From the NCBI RefSeq assembly GCF_035510375.1, contig NZ_DATKHG010000051.1: 64,000 bases of DNA; one strand, written 5' to 3'. The stretch comes from Paenibacillus_I sp035510375 (lineage in GTDB: Bacteria > Bacillota > Bacilli > Paenibacillales > Paenibacillaceae). How positions within the stretch are numbered: the first letter of the stretch is position 1; each line of letters begins with the position of its first letter. This document shows, in pieces, positions 42,293 through 52,177 of the stretch. Under the pieces are notes generated by a model, which was not told the origin of the DNA, ran no database searches, and worked only from the letters and a program-made list of their open reading frames with translations. The position numbers and the translations under genes are program-made.

Positions 42293-43258
42293 CTAAAAAG
42301 CGTGCTGCAGCGCCAGTCCGATCGCGGCGAACGCGATTCCGGCCGTCCAGAACACCGTGACGACCTTCCATTCGGACCAGCCCGACAGCTCGAAGTGATG
42401 ATGAATCGGACTCATTTTGAAAATGCGTTTGCCCCTCAGCTTGAACGAACCCACCTGCAGGATAACGGAAACCATTTCGATGACGAAAACGCCGCCGATG
42501 ATCACAAACAACAGCTCCGTCTTCGTCAGGATCGCCACGGCCGCGATGCCTCCCCCGATGCCGAGCGAGCCGGTGTCGCCCATGAACACTTTCGCGGGGT
42601 GTGCGTTATACACGAGGAAGCCGAGCACGGCGCCGATCATGGCTGCCGAGAATACGGCCGATTCATTCTCGGTCGCCTGCAGCGCAACGAGCGTGAACGC
42701 CGCGAACGCCACGGCGCTGGTGCCCGACAGCAGGCCGTCCACGCCGTCCGTGAAGTTGACCGCGTTGCTGATCGCGAACAGCATCAGGACGACGAACGGA
42801 TAATAGAACCAGCCCAGGTCGAAGCTCCAATCCGTACCCGGCAGCGCAAGCGCGGTGCTGTGCTTCATGAGGTATAGCATGACGCAGACCAGTATGGAGA
42901 AAAACAGCTGCCCCGCCAGCTTCTGCCTGGCCGTCAAGCCGAGCGAGCGCTTGAAGGCGATTTTGATGTAATCATCCAGGAAGCCGACCAGCCCGAAGCC
43001 GAGCGACGCGGTAAGCAGCACCCAGAACTCCATCGTCCGGTCGGAAAATTTCAGAAACGAAATCAGAAAGGCGAGCATGATGATAATGCCGCCCATCGTC
43101 GGGGTCCCCTTCTTCTTCAGATGGCTCTGCGGACCGTCCGTCCGCACCTCCTGACCGAATTTCATGCGGCGGAGCAGCGGAATGAATAAAGGCCCGAGCA
43201 GCACGGACAGCAGAAAGGAAACGCCGAGGGCAAATAATATGACTTTGATATCCAACAC
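42293..43258 (-). CDS. mraY: Phospho-N-acetylmuramoyl-pentapeptide transferase
   Basis: Makes lipid I from UDP-MurNAc-pentapeptide and undecaprenyl phosphate. About ten membrane helices, with the conserved KKKGTPTMGGI, FLDDYIK (catalytic aspartates), NFTDGVDGL, FMGDTGSLGIGG and MSPIHHHFE motifs. The start is either GTG at 43258 or TTG at 43255; GGGAGG lies 4 or 7 bases upstream respectively. GTG matches the N-terminus of B. subtilis MraY best; TTG has the better spacing. A long in-frame extension upstream is antisense-like sequence from murF and was dropped. Confidence 0.95.
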   Translation of the reverse strand: MLDIKVILFALGVSFLLSVLLGPLFIPLLRRMKFGQEVRTDGPQSHLKKKGTPTMGGIIIMLAFLISFLKFSDRTMEFWVLLTASLGFGLVGFLDDYIKIAFKRSLGLTARQKLAGQLFFSILVCVMLYLMKHSTALALPGTDWSFDLGWFYYPFVVLMLFAISNAVNFTDGVDGLLSGTSAVAFAAFTLVALQATENESAVFSAAMIGAVLGFLVYNAHPAKVFMGDTGSLGIGGGIAAVAILTKTELLFVIIGGVFVIEMVSVILQVGSFKLRGKRIFKMSPIHHHFELSGWSEWKVVTVFWTAGIAFAAIGLALQHAF

Positions 43259-43269
43259 GCTTCCTCCCG

Positions 43270-44682
43270 TCATCGCGCCAAGAATTGGACGATCTCTTCC
43301 ATTCTCATGCCCCGCGAGCCTTTGACGAGCACGAGGTCGTCCGGAGCCACCTGCTCCCGCAGATAAGCTGCGAGCTCGGCCTTGTCGTCGAAATGGGCGA
43401 CGCGCTCCGCGCCGAGACGCGCGGACGCTCCTTCGGCGATGTGCCGGGCAAGCGTGCCGTGGGTAAGCACGCGGTCGGCCGTTTCGGGCGCAATGGCGGC
43501 GCCGGTATCGTAGTGAAGCCTCTCCTCTTCCGGACCGAGCTCCAGCATATCGGCCAGCACCAGCCATTTGCGGCCGAAGCCGGTCAGCTCGCCGACCAGC
43601 GCGATCGCGGCGCGCATCGCCGTCGGGTTCGCATTGTAAGCATCGTTAAGAATCGTCGCTCCGTTATGCGCGGCCGCCGTCTCGATCCGCATGCCGGTCA
43701 GCCTGGCGCCCGACAATCCCCGTCGGATCTCGTCGTCGGTCAGCCCCAGCAGCGCGCCGACCGCAACGGCCGCGAGCGCGTTCGACACGTTGTGACGCCC
43801 GGGCACCGGGATTTTGAACGCGCCGCCGAGCCTGGCGGACGTGCCGCCCGTTTGGACGGTAAACGCCGATTCTTTAGCCCCTACCGCCACCGAGCCGGCC
43901 GACCAATCATGGCCTTCTTCGAGCCCGAACGTCTGAACGCCCGCGCCCTCCGCAAGCTCGGCATCCCGGATGCCTGCCGTCAGCAGCGGCTCATCGCCGT
44001 TGATGAGCATCGTCCCGCCGGGCCGCAGACCGGAAGCGATCTCCAGCTTGGCCCTGGCAATGCCCTCCCGGGAGCCGAGCTGAAGCAGATGGGCGTCGCC
44101 GATGTTCGTAATGACGGCGATGTCGGGCAGCGCAATGCCCGCCAGCAGCTCGATTTCGCCGAAGCCGCTCATGCCCATCTCCAGAACGGCGCACTCCGTA
44201 TCCTCGTCCATGCGCAAAATGGTCAGAGGCAACCCGATATGATTGTTCAGGTTGCCTTCGGTTTTATGTACGCGATAGGCGGCGGCCAGCACCGCCGCCG
44301 TCAAATCCTTCGTCGTCGTCTTGCCGTTGCTGCCGGTGATGCCGACGACCTTGACCTGCAGCTCCAGCCGGTATGCCCGGGCCAGCTTCTGCAGCGCCTC
44401 CAGCGTGTCGCGCACGAACAGCAGCGGCCGCTGCGCCAGCGGCTCCGGAACCGGCCGGTCCCGGGTCCACAGCGCCAGCGCGGCGCCGCGTTCGAAGCAG
44501 GATTCGACATATTCATGCCCGTCGAACCGCTCTCCCGTCAAGGGCACGAACAGCCGTCCCTCCGTCAGTCCGCGGGAGTCGGTTGCGACGCCGCTCACGG
44601 TCCGCTGCCCTGCGGCCTCCGCCGCCGCGTTCGGCTCCCCCCCGCACATCATGGCCAATTCGGCAATCGTTCGTCTAATCAC
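43270..44682 (-). CDS. murF: UDP-N-acetylmuramoyl-tripeptide--D-alanyl-D-alanine ligase
   Basis: Adds the D-Ala-D-Ala dipeptide, finishing the UDP-MurNAc-pentapeptide. ATP motif VVGITGSNGKTTTKDL near residue 112, then TEGNLNNHIGLPLT, EMGMSGFGEIE, the GRHNVSNALAA hinge and LNDAYNANPTAMRAA. 470 residues. Overlaps murE by 4 bases and precedes mraY by 12-15 bases. B. subtilis has its murF outside the dcw cluster, whereas here the ligase set is together. Confidence 0.96.
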   Translation of the reverse strand: MIRRTIAELAMMCGGEPNAAAEAAGQRTVSGVATDSRGLTEGRLFVPLTGERFDGHEYVESCFERGAALALWTRDRPVPEPLAQRPLLFVRDTLEALQKLARAYRLELQVKVVGITGSNGKTTTKDLTAAVLAAAYRVHKTEGNLNNHIGLPLTILRMDEDTECAVLEMGMSGFGEIELLAGIALPDIAVITNIGDAHLLQLGSREGIARAKLEIASGLRPGGTMLINGDEPLLTAGIRDAELAEGAGVQTFGLEEGHDWSAGSVAVGAKESAFTVQTGGTSARLGGAFKIPVPGRHNVSNALAAVAVGALLGLTDDEIRRGLSGARLTGMRIETAAAHNGATILNDAYNANPTAMRAAIALVGELTGFGRKWLVLADMLELGPEEERLHYDTGAAIAPETADRVLTHGTLARHIAEGASARLGAERVAHFDDKAELAAYLREQVAPDDLVLVKGSRGMRMEEIVQFLAR

Positions 44683-46163
44683 GGATGTATTCTCCTTATC
44701 GCTTGTTCGGCAACGAGCCTGTCGTCGAAGTCCAACGTTTTATTACCGATGATCTGGTACGTTTCATGGCCTTTCCCCGCAATCAATACTACATCGCCGG
44801 GGCTTGCCATTTCAACCGCTTTTTCAATTGCGGCGCGGCGGTCGACGAGCAGCTCGTAGCGCTCGGCAGCTACCCCGTCCGCGCGAAGCCCGGCCTCGAT
44901 ATCGGCCAGAATGGCATGCGGCTCCTCCGTGCGCGGATTGTCGGAGGTCACGATGACGTAATCCGCGTAGGACGCCGCAATGCGTCCCATAATCGGCCGC
45001 TTCGTCCGGTCCCGGTCGCCGCCGCAGCCGAATACGCAGAGCACCTTGCGGGTCGCGAATTCACGAACGGCCTTGAGCACGTTCTCGAGTCCGTCGGGCG
45101 TGTGCGCGTAATCGACGACGACCGTGAACGGCTGTCCCGCGTCGACCGACTCCACCCTGCCCGGCACGCCGGGCACCGCCTCAAGGCTCGCCTTGGCGGC
45201 TTCGAGCGGTATGCCTTCAATCAGCGCGCAGCTTAGCGCCGCCAGTGCGTTGTAAACATTGAACTTGCCTACCATCCGCAGCGTAATGTCGGTTTCGCCC
45301 CGGAAGGTGGCGGCGCGGAACGAGGTTCCTCTCGCGGCTATGCGGATATCCGACGCGCGGACGTCCGCGTCCCGGTCCACGCCGTAAGTGATCACTTCGG
45401 CCGAGGTCGCCCGGGCGAACGAGGCGGATGCTTCGTCATCCGCGTTCAGGACGGCGTAGGAGCGCCGGTCCGCTTCCGCGGCATACGTGTTCCCGAGCCG
45501 CGAGAACAACAGCTGCTTGGCTCCGGCATACCGTTCCATCGTGCCGTGGTAATCCAGATGGTCCTGCGTCAGGTTCGTGAACACGGCCGTGCGGAAGCGG
45601 CAGCCTTTCACCCGGCCCTGCTCCAGCGCATGCGACGACACCTCCATCGCGCAATAGGCGGTTCCCGCCTCCGCCATTTCATGCAAATACCGCTGCAGTT
45701 CCAGCGCCTCCGGCGTCGTGCCGGACATCGGGAACGCGCGCCCGCCGAACCGCCGTTCGATCGTGCCGATGACGCCGGCCGCGTAACCGGCGTCCTGCAT
45801 AATTTTTTCGACCAGGTAGGTGACCGTCGTCTTGCCGTTCGTACCGGTCACGCCGATCAGCTTCATCCGCTCGCTCGGGCTGCCGTAGTACCGCCCTGCC
45901 ATGACCGCCATCGCCAGCCTGCTGTCCTTCACGACGATTTGCGGCACGGCGATGTCGAGCCTGCGCTGGACAACGAGCGCGACAGCGCCGCCGTCCACCG
46001 CGGCCTGCGCATAATCGTGGCCGTCCACCGTATGGCCCGGCAAACAGATAAACAGGTCGCCCGGCTTTACTTTCCGGGAGTCCGTTTCGATGCCCTCGAT
46101 CCGCACTTCTCCGCCTTCCGGTCTTGCGGTCAACAGCATTTCCGCCAATTCACTCAGCCGCAT
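44679..46163 (-). CDS. murE: UDP-N-acetylmuramoyl-tripeptide synthetase, meso-DAP-adding
   Basis: Adds the third stem-peptide residue. ATP motif GVTGTNGKTTVTYL near residue 110 and the substrate-determining DNPRTEEP near residue 408, whose DNPR form selects meso-diaminopimelate rather than lysine; this agrees with dapL in the window. Other blocks: TNLTQDHLDYHGTME, YAHTPDGLENVL. ATG at 46163 with GGAGG 7 bases upstream gives 494 residues; the frame extends upstream into repeat-bearing sequence without a ribosome site. Confidence 0.96.
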   Translation of the reverse strand: MRLSELAEMLLTARPEGGEVRIEGIETDSRKVKPGDLFICLPGHTVDGHDYAQAAVDGGAVALVVQRRLDIAVPQIVVKDSRLAMAVMAGRYYGSPSERMKLIGVTGTNGKTTVTYLVEKIMQDAGYAAGVIGTIERRFGGRAFPMSGTTPEALELQRYLHEMAEAGTAYCAMEVSSHALEQGRVKGCRFRTAVFTNLTQDHLDYHGTMERYAGAKQLLFSRLGNTYAAEADRRSYAVLNADDEASASFARATSAEVITYGVDRDADVRASDIRIAARGTSFRAATFRGETDITLRMVGKFNVYNALAALSCALIEGIPLEAAKASLEAVPGVPGRVESVDAGQPFTVVVDYAHTPDGLENVLKAVREFATRKVLCVFGCGGDRDRTKRPIMGRIAASYADYVIVTSDNPRTEEPHAILADIEAGLRADGVAAERYELLVDRRAAIEKAVEMASPGDVVLIAGKGHETYQIIGNKTLDFDDRLVAEQAIRRIHP

Positions 46164-46274
46164 ACGATTTCCTCCGCCTTTGCAAACTCCCCGAGCTTCT
46201 GCTTCCGATGCCGTTTGCTTCGCAAACTTCAACGCCGATGCTTCCGAAGCGGTTTGCTTCGCGCACGGGCAAAG

Positions 46275-46325
46275 GAAGCGGAGTTTCGAAGTTTAATCTT
46301 ATTCCTTTTCGGGGGCCCCGGTAAA
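46275..46325 (+). repeat. Interspersed inverted-end repeat, decayed copy 4
   Basis: GTTTAATCTTATTCCTTTTC then GGGGGCCCC aligns with the right half of copies 1-3 (CTTAATCCGATTACTTTTCG then GGGACCCC). The left end is lost or replaced by a local duplication (GTTTGCTTCGCAAAC and GTTTGCTTCGCGCAC at 46218-46266). It lies between spoVD and murE, the only gap in that part of the cluster. Confidence 0.6.
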
Positions 46326-46347
46326 CGTGCAAATTCTTCTAGTTCCA

Positions 46348-48294
46348 TTATGAACCATCTTTGCGATTTTCAATAGGGTCCTTGCCCAAATAGATGCGTA
46401 TCGTCGAGCCCCGCTCCACCCGCGCGCCGGCGGCCGGAGCCTGCCGGATCACGGTATTTCCCGTGCCGGCCGAGGCAAGATTAAAATTCATGTTCAAGTC
46501 TTCGTACAGATCCGACACCGTCTTGCCGACGAGATTCGGAACGGTCACGACCGGCGTCTCGCCGTATTTGTAATCGCGGGGAAGCTGGTTGTTCCTCGGC
46601 TCCACGCCGAGCGAAACGAGGGCGTCCGCCATTATGTTGCGGACGATCGGCGCGGCGACCAGCCCCCCGAACTGAATGCCTTGCGGATTGTCGACGGCGA
46701 CGTAGATGACGATCTTCGGATCGTCCGCGGGCGCGAAGCCGACGAACGATACGATATGCTCGTTCGGCGAGTACCGGCCGCCTACGACCTTCTGCGCGGT
46801 GCCGGTTTTGCCGCCTACCCGGTAGCCGTCGATGAACGCATTCCGCCCGGTTCCTTTGGCCACGACGCTTTCGAGCGCCTCGCGGACCTGCTTCGACGTT
46901 TCGGGCGATATCACCTGCCGCACCTTCTCCGGTTCGATCGTGTCGACGACCTTTCCGGTCTCCGGATCATACCAGGCCTTCGCCACATGCGGCTTATAAA
47001 GGGTCCCGCCGTTGATCGCCGCCGACACGGCCGCAATCTGCTGGATCGGCGTCACCGATACCCCTTGGCCGAACGCCGTCGTGGCCAGCTCGACCGGCCC
47101 GACCCGGTTCAGCTTGAACAGAATGCCGTTCTCCTCGCCCCGTAGGTCGATGCCGGTTTTCGCGCCGAACCCGAAGTTCCGTATGTACTCGAACAGCTTC
47201 TCTTTACCCAAACGCTGACCGAGTGTAACAAAGCCCGGATTGCATGAGTTTTCTACGACTTCCAGAAAAGTCTGGCTGCCGTGGCCGCCCTTTTTCCAGC
47301 AGCGCAGCCGCGCCCCGCCCACCTCGATCGCTCCCGGATCGAAAAACCGCTCGTTCTTCAGATCCACCTTCTTCTCTTCCAGAGCGGCCGACAGCGTTAT
47401 GATCTTGAACGTCGATCCCGGCTCATACGTCATCCAGATCGGCAGGTTCCGGTTGTAGATTTCGGCGGGCACTTCGCGGAATTTGGCCGGCTCGAACGTC
47501 GGCCGGCTCGCCATGCCGAGTATTTCCCCGTTGTTCGGATCCATCGCAATCGCGAAAATGCTGTCGGCCTGATGCTTCACCATCGCCTGATCGAGCTCGC
47601 GCTCCATGATCGACTGGATCTGCTTGTCGATCGTAAGCTGCAGATTGAGGCCGTCTTTCGGCTTGCTGTATGTATCCGAGGAGCCGGGCATCGGCCTTCC
47701 CGCGGCATCCGACAGATACGACACGCTGCCGGGCAGGCCGCTTAACAGCTTGTCATAGGTCAATTCCACGCCGGTCAGTCCCTGATTGTCGATGCCGGTG
47801 AAGCCGAGCACATGCGCGGCGAGGGAACCGAACGGATTATATCGTTTATTATCCTCCGCCACAACAATGCCCGGAAGACCCAATCCCCGGATTTCTTGCG
47901 CTTTCTCCGTTGAGATTTTTCGGCCTCCGGGCTGGATGCGGACGATCCTCTCCCGTTTGGTGATCAGCCCGTATACGGTTTCCTGCTTCATGTCGAGCGC
48001 CTTCGCCAGCTTGGCGGCCGTCCCGGCTGGATCCTTCACCTGAACCGGGATCGCCATGACCGTCGGCGAGCTGATATTGTAAACCAGCCTGATGCCGTTG
48101 CGGTCCAAAATTTCCCCGCGCTTGGCGGTGAACGGAATGTCTCTTCTCCACGAGTTCTCCGCCTTCTCCGCAAGCTCTTTCCCGGTCCACAGCTGCACAT
48201 AACCGAGGCGGACTGCCAGGGCCAGAAAGGCGACGATCGCCCCAAGCAGGATGAAGAACAGGCGCCGCCTGACCGTAACTCCCGAGATTTTCAA
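46348..48294 (-). CDS. spoVD: SpoVD-type class B penicillin-binding protein
   Basis: Transpeptidase for cortex peptidoglycan, partner of SpoVE. One N-terminal membrane helix (about residues 11-33), the PBP dimerisation domain, and the transpeptidase domain with STFK (near residue 292), SCN in ENSCNPG, and KTGTAQ (near 496). A single C-terminal PASTA domain (VVTVPNLVGKTVSDLYEDL) at about 575-640 supports SpoVD. 648 residues. Second PBP gene in tandem, after pbpB, as in B. subtilis. Vegetative FtsI function is instead assigned to the upstream gene. Confidence 0.93.
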   Translation of the reverse strand: MKISGVTVRRRLFFILLGAIVAFLALAVRLGYVQLWTGKELAEKAENSWRRDIPFTAKRGEILDRNGIRLVYNISSPTVMAIPVQVKDPAGTAAKLAKALDMKQETVYGLITKRERIVRIQPGGRKISTEKAQEIRGLGLPGIVVAEDNKRYNPFGSLAAHVLGFTGIDNQGLTGVELTYDKLLSGLPGSVSYLSDAAGRPMPGSSDTYSKPKDGLNLQLTIDKQIQSIMERELDQAMVKHQADSIFAIAMDPNNGEILGMASRPTFEPAKFREVPAEIYNRNLPIWMTYEPGSTFKIITLSAALEEKKVDLKNERFFDPGAIEVGGARLRCWKKGGHGSQTFLEVVENSCNPGFVTLGQRLGKEKLFEYIRNFGFGAKTGIDLRGEENGILFKLNRVGPVELATTAFGQGVSVTPIQQIAAVSAAINGGTLYKPHVAKAWYDPETGKVVDTIEPEKVRQVISPETSKQVREALESVVAKGTGRNAFIDGYRVGGKTGTAQKVVGGRYSPNEHIVSFVGFAPADDPKIVIYVAVDNPQGIQFGGLVAAPIVRNIMADALVSLGVEPRNNQLPRDYKYGETPVVTVPNLVGKTVSDLYEDLNMNFNLASAGTGNTVIRQAPAAGARVERGSTIRIYLGKDPIENRKDGS

Positions 48295-48455
48295 TCGCGT
48301 TCCTCCTCCGAAACGGCCGAGTATGCGGATGATGCCGCTTCTAACTCAGCCTATTCGGACGAGATTGGGGTTAGAACAAGCCCTGCGGGGCGGCAGCGGG
48401 ACCGGTCTGACGCAGCGTCCAGCACCGCATCGCGGATCCGGATGCAAGCGCCGGG

Positions 48456-50675
48456 TCATCCGTTCGTCTCCACCGCTTCCGGCTGCCGCGCGGCATCATC
48501 GGGGACAGCGCCTTCCGTCCCTTCCGCCGCAGGCGCCGCGGGCTGGCCCGGAGGCTCGAGCACCAGCTTCAGGTACCGCTCGCCCTTGGCCGTGGCCAGT
48601 ATTTGCTCCTTCACGAATCCTTCGCCTTCCGTTACGCTCCGCAACCCCAGCAAGGAGCTGACCTCCAGCGCATCGCGCAGCGACAGGCCGCGCAGGTTAG
48701 GCACCTGCAGCTTGTCCCGCTGTTCGGTTACCAGATAAATGCGCTGGGAGGTCGCGATATTCGTGCCCGCCTTCGGGATTTGCTGCAGCACGGTATCCCC
48801 TTTGCCGACGACCTCGTAACCGAGCGCGCGGGACCGCAGTTCTTCCGCCGCCTGCGCAACCTTCAGCTCCGTCATGTCGGGCGCGGCCACCGAAAGCTCT
48901 TTTTTGCGTGCCTCCGGCTTGAGGGCGTTGCTCGGCGAGACGCCCATATGGCGCAAGCTTTGGAGTACAATTTCCTTGAACACGGGGGCCGCAACCGAAC
49001 CGCCTCCCGCGAATCTATCCTTGGGCTCGTCGACGACCACGTAGACGACAATTTTCGGATCTTCGACCGGCGCAAAGCCGATAAAGGAGACGACATATTT
49101 TTCGTCGTCGTATTTGCCGTCTATGACCTTCTGCGCGGTTCCGGTTTTGCCCGCGACGCGGTAGCCTTCGATATAAGCGTTTTTGCCGGTGCCGATCTCT
49201 TGATCGGAGACGACCGTCTCCAAATACTCGCCAACCTTGCGAGCCGATTCCGGCGAAATGACCTGCCGCACGACCTTCGGCTCCACCTTCTCGACCTTTT
49301 TCGTAGCGGGATCGGTCATTTCCTTCACCAGATGCGGCTCCATCAGCTTGCCGCCGTTGGCCACGGCTGCCACCGCGGCAACCTGCTGGATCGGCGTAAC
49401 CTGCACACGGCCTTGGCCGAACGTCAGCGTCGCTTTTTCCGTCTCGTAGGTTGCCGCCACGGAGCCGGATAATTCGCCGTTCAGCTCAATCCCGGTCGGT
49501 TGCCCAAATCCGAAATTCCGGATATAGCTCATGAACGTTTCATTCTGCATTTGCTCATAGCCCAGTTTGATGAAGGCCACGTTGCTCGACCGTTTCAGCC
49601 CTTCGAGATAGCTGATCTCTCCCCAGCCGATCCGATTGTAATCCCGCAGCGGCGAGCCGGCGACCGTGATGCTCCCCGACTTGTACGTATCGTTCGGGTT
49701 GAATATTCCCTCCTCCACAGCGGCCGCAAGGGTCGCGATCTTGAAAGTGGAGCCCGGCTCAATAAGGCCCTTGATCGCATAGTTGAAATCCGCGCCCTGC
49801 GGCGTCTCCCAATACACGTTCGGATTAAAATTCGGCAGCGTCGCCATTCCCAGAATTTCCATCGTGTTCGGGTCTGCGGCGATCGCCGTAATGCTCTTCG
49901 GCTCAGATTTATCGTAGGCGTCCTTAATCGCCTTCTCAATGTAATACTGGATCTCCGTATCGATCGTGAGCGCCACATTTTTGCCGTCTTGGGCGGGAAC
50001 GTACTCGACCTCGCCGTCGGCCAGCTGCACGCGGTTTCCGTCCCGCTCATACTTGATTTTGCCGTCGGTGCCGCGCAAATATTTGTCCAGCGACAGCTCC
50101 AGGCCGTTGACGGCTTCGCCCGCTTTATTCAAATAACCGATCACATGGGACGCCAACGTATTTTTCGGATAATAGCGTTTCTGATCCTCGATCAAGTAAA
50201 TGCCTACATCTTTTTCGCCCGTCTGCTTCTGCAGCTGCTGCTTGAATGCTTCAACCCGGTCGGCGAGCTCCTTGTCGATTTTCCAGCCTTCGTTGCGAAC
50301 CTCTCGCTGCCGGTAGAACTCGCCTTCCTTGGTTTTCTTGGTCACAATCTCCCGCAGTTCCGCTTTCGGCTTATTCAGCAGCAAGTTGAATTTGCCTACA
50401 ATCTGGTCGGCAAGCCCCAGCTGATCGATGACCTTCGGATTGACGGCCACCGTGTAGCCCGCTATGTCCATCGCCAGTATATTGCCCTCACGGTCCGTAA
50501 TCGTACCGCGGGCCGCCGGCATGGCTTCGGACGCGGTCCAAGCCTCCTTCGCCTTCTCATACCAGAAATCGGCGTTGGCAACCTGCACGAAATAAACGCG
50601 GCCGACCAAAACAAGAAATAGGAGGGTGACGAGCCCCCCTATAAACAGCGTGCGAAGCTTTATTCGTTTATTCAC
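48456..50675 (-). CDS. pbpB: PBP2B-type class B penicillin-binding protein (FtsI)
   Basis: Septal transpeptidase. An N-terminal helix (about residues 8-28) anchors it; the transpeptidase domain has STFK near residue 308, SSN in LKRSSNVAFIKLG, and KTGTAQ near 510. Two PASTA repeats (about 590-720: APDMTELKVAQAAEELRS and VPNLRGLSLRDALEVSS) and an Ala/Pro/Glu-rich tail end the 739-residue protein. Start GTG at 50675, nine bases after the ftsL stop, with AGGGTG upstream. Confidence 0.93.
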   Translation of the reverse strand: MNKRIKLRTLFIGGLVTLLFLVLVGRVYFVQVANADFWYEKAKEAWTASEAMPAARGTITDREGNILAMDIAGYTVAVNPKVIDQLGLADQIVGKFNLLLNKPKAELREIVTKKTKEGEFYRQREVRNEGWKIDKELADRVEAFKQQLQKQTGEKDVGIYLIEDQKRYYPKNTLASHVIGYLNKAGEAVNGLELSLDKYLRGTDGKIKYERDGNRVQLADGEVEYVPAQDGKNVALTIDTEIQYYIEKAIKDAYDKSEPKSITAIAADPNTMEILGMATLPNFNPNVYWETPQGADFNYAIKGLIEPGSTFKIATLAAAVEEGIFNPNDTYKSGSITVAGSPLRDYNRIGWGEISYLEGLKRSSNVAFIKLGYEQMQNETFMSYIRNFGFGQPTGIELNGELSGSVAATYETEKATLTFGQGRVQVTPIQQVAAVAAVANGGKLMEPHLVKEMTDPATKKVEKVEPKVVRQVISPESARKVGEYLETVVSDQEIGTGKNAYIEGYRVAGKTGTAQKVIDGKYDDEKYVVSFIGFAPVEDPKIVVYVVVDEPKDRFAGGGSVAAPVFKEIVLQSLRHMGVSPSNALKPEARKKELSVAAPDMTELKVAQAAEELRSRALGYEVVGKGDTVLQQIPKAGTNIATSQRIYLVTEQRDKLQVPNLRGLSLRDALEVSSLLGLRSVTEGEGFVKEQILATAKGERYLKLVLEPPGQPAAPAAEGTEGAVPDDAARQPEAVETNG

Positions 50676-50684
50676 GTCATCACC

Positions 50685-51086
50685 CTATTCCTTCATGGCA
50701 GTCTGGCTGGAACCGCCGCCGAGCTCGACCGAAATAACCTCCTGGTCGTTCGGGATCATGCCGAGCTCCTCCGCTTTGCGCTTGATCATGCCCGGATCGC
50801 TGAGCGTCTCGTATTTTCGCTGCAGCTCTTTCTGCTGCACGGAAAGCGTCTCGTATTTCTCGGTCAGCTGCTTGATTTCAAGATTCATCTGATAGATTTG
50901 CGCATATCGGAAAATGATGACGCCCGCCACCATCACACACATGGCGACGGTGAATAAATAAAGCAGCTTCTCTTGAACGGGAAGCGATTTGCGGCGGACG
51001 ACGACTCTTGTCTTCGTTTGGGCGGACGCTTGCCGCTGCTGCCGTTTTTGCGGTTGAACAGCCAAATTGCCGTGCATATAAGCCAT
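50685..51086 (-). CDS. ftsL: FtsL-like septum protein
   Basis: Bitopic divisome protein forming a coiled coil with DivIC and DivIB. A basic cytoplasmic tail of about 35 residues (QPQKRQQRQ, RVVVRRKS) is followed by one membrane helix (about 41-60) and a leucine-zipper-like coil (residues 66-105). 133 residues. Sequence identity in this family is low, so the call rests on topology and its place between rsmH and pbpB. Confidence 0.85.
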   Translation of the reverse strand: MAYMHGNLAVQPQKRQQRQASAQTKTRVVVRRKSLPVQEKLLYLFTVAMCVMVAGVIIFRYAQIYQMNLEIKQLTEKYETLSVQQKELQRKYETLSDPGMIKRKAEELGMIPNDQEVISVELGGGSSQTAMKE

Positions 51087-51181
51087 GGATCAAGATTCCC
51101 CTTTCATTTGCGTGTCTGTATTGAGGTGATCGCCCGGCATGGCCGGGCATTCGTTTCGTTTGTCTTATCGGTCCGGCTGGC

Positions 51182-52132
51182 TCACAATTTTTCGGCGATT
51201 CGCAGCTTGGCCGAGCGGGAACGCGGGTTGGCCGCCAATTCCTCGGGGCCCGGCTCGATCGGCTTGCGGTTGACGAGCTTCAGGACGCCTTTCGCTCCGC
51301 ATACGCACAGTGGAAAATCCGGCGGACAACTGCATTTTTCAACAAATTTCGCAAAAAGCTGCTTGCAAATCCTGTCCTCCAGGGAGTGGAACGTGATGAC
51401 CGACACCCTGCCGCCAGGGGCGAGACACCTGACTGCCTGCAGCAGCGCTTCCTCCTCCGCGCCGAGCTCATCGTTCACCGCAATGCGCAGCGCCTGGAAC
51501 GACCGCTTCGCGGGATGGCCGCCCGTCCGCCTTGCGGCCGCGGGAATGCCGGCCTTGACCAGCTCCGCGAGCTCGCCGGTCGTCTCGATCGGCTTGCGCG
51601 CTCGGGCTTTGACGATTTCCTTGGCTATCCTGCGCGCGAACTTCTCTTCGCCGTAGCGGTCGAGAATGCGGGAAATCTCCCGTTCCTCCCATTCATTGAC
51701 GATTTCGTACGCGGTCAGCGTTCCTTCCCGGTCCATCCGCATATCCAGCGGCGCGTCGTGCTGGTAGCTGAAGCCGCGTTCGGCCTCGTCCAGCTGCGGG
51801 CTGGAGACCCCCAGATCGAACAGGATGCCGTCCACCTGCGGGATCCCGTCCCGCTCCGGAACGCCCGCTTCGCGCAGCGCTTCCTCCAAGTGCCTGAAAT
51901 TGCTTTTGATCAACGTTACTTTATGTATGGAGGGGGCCAGCCGGATGCGCGCATTGTCGTGCGCCCAGTCGTCCTGATCGAGCGCGATCAGCCTTCCGTT
52001 ATCCCCGAGCCGCGACGCGATAAGCTCGCTATGCCCCGCCCCGCCGAGCGTGCAGTCGACGTAAATGCCGCCAGGCTTGACCGACAAGCCGTCCACCGCT
52101 TCCTCCTTCAGCACCGTCACATGTTGAAACAA
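51182..52132 (-). CDS. rsmH: 16S rRNA m4C1402 methyltransferase RsmH
   Basis: SAM-dependent N4-methylation of C1402 in the 16S rRNA P site. Motifs: the N-terminal VTVLKEEAVDGL, the SAM loop YVDCTLGGAGHS near residue 24, DGILFDLGVSSPQLD near 101, and VITFHSLEDRICKQ near 245. A cysteine-rich segment (EKCSCPPDFPLCVCG) near 265 is usual in Bacilli. Start TTG at 52132 with GGGAGGG 8 bases upstream, 316 residues. Follows mraZ by 45 bases. Confidence 0.95.
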   Translation of the reverse strand: MFQHVTVLKEEAVDGLSVKPGGIYVDCTLGGAGHSELIASRLGDNGRLIALDQDDWAHDNARIRLAPSIHKVTLIKSNFRHLEEALREAGVPERDGIPQVDGILFDLGVSSPQLDEAERGFSYQHDAPLDMRMDREGTLTAYEIVNEWEEREISRILDRYGEEKFARRIAKEIVKARARKPIETTGELAELVKAGIPAAARRTGGHPAKRSFQALRIAVNDELGAEEEALLQAVRCLAPGGRVSVITFHSLEDRICKQLFAKFVEKCSCPPDFPLCVCGAKGVLKLVNRKPIEPGPEELAANPRSRSAKLRIAEKL

Positions 52133-52177
52133 TCGTCAGCCCTCCCGGTTTTTTTCTGGTCCGATACGGGCCTGCTC

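Noticed and set aside
43285..44859. 524-residue plus-strand open frame
   Set aside because: Antisense of murF and the end of murE; shadow composition.
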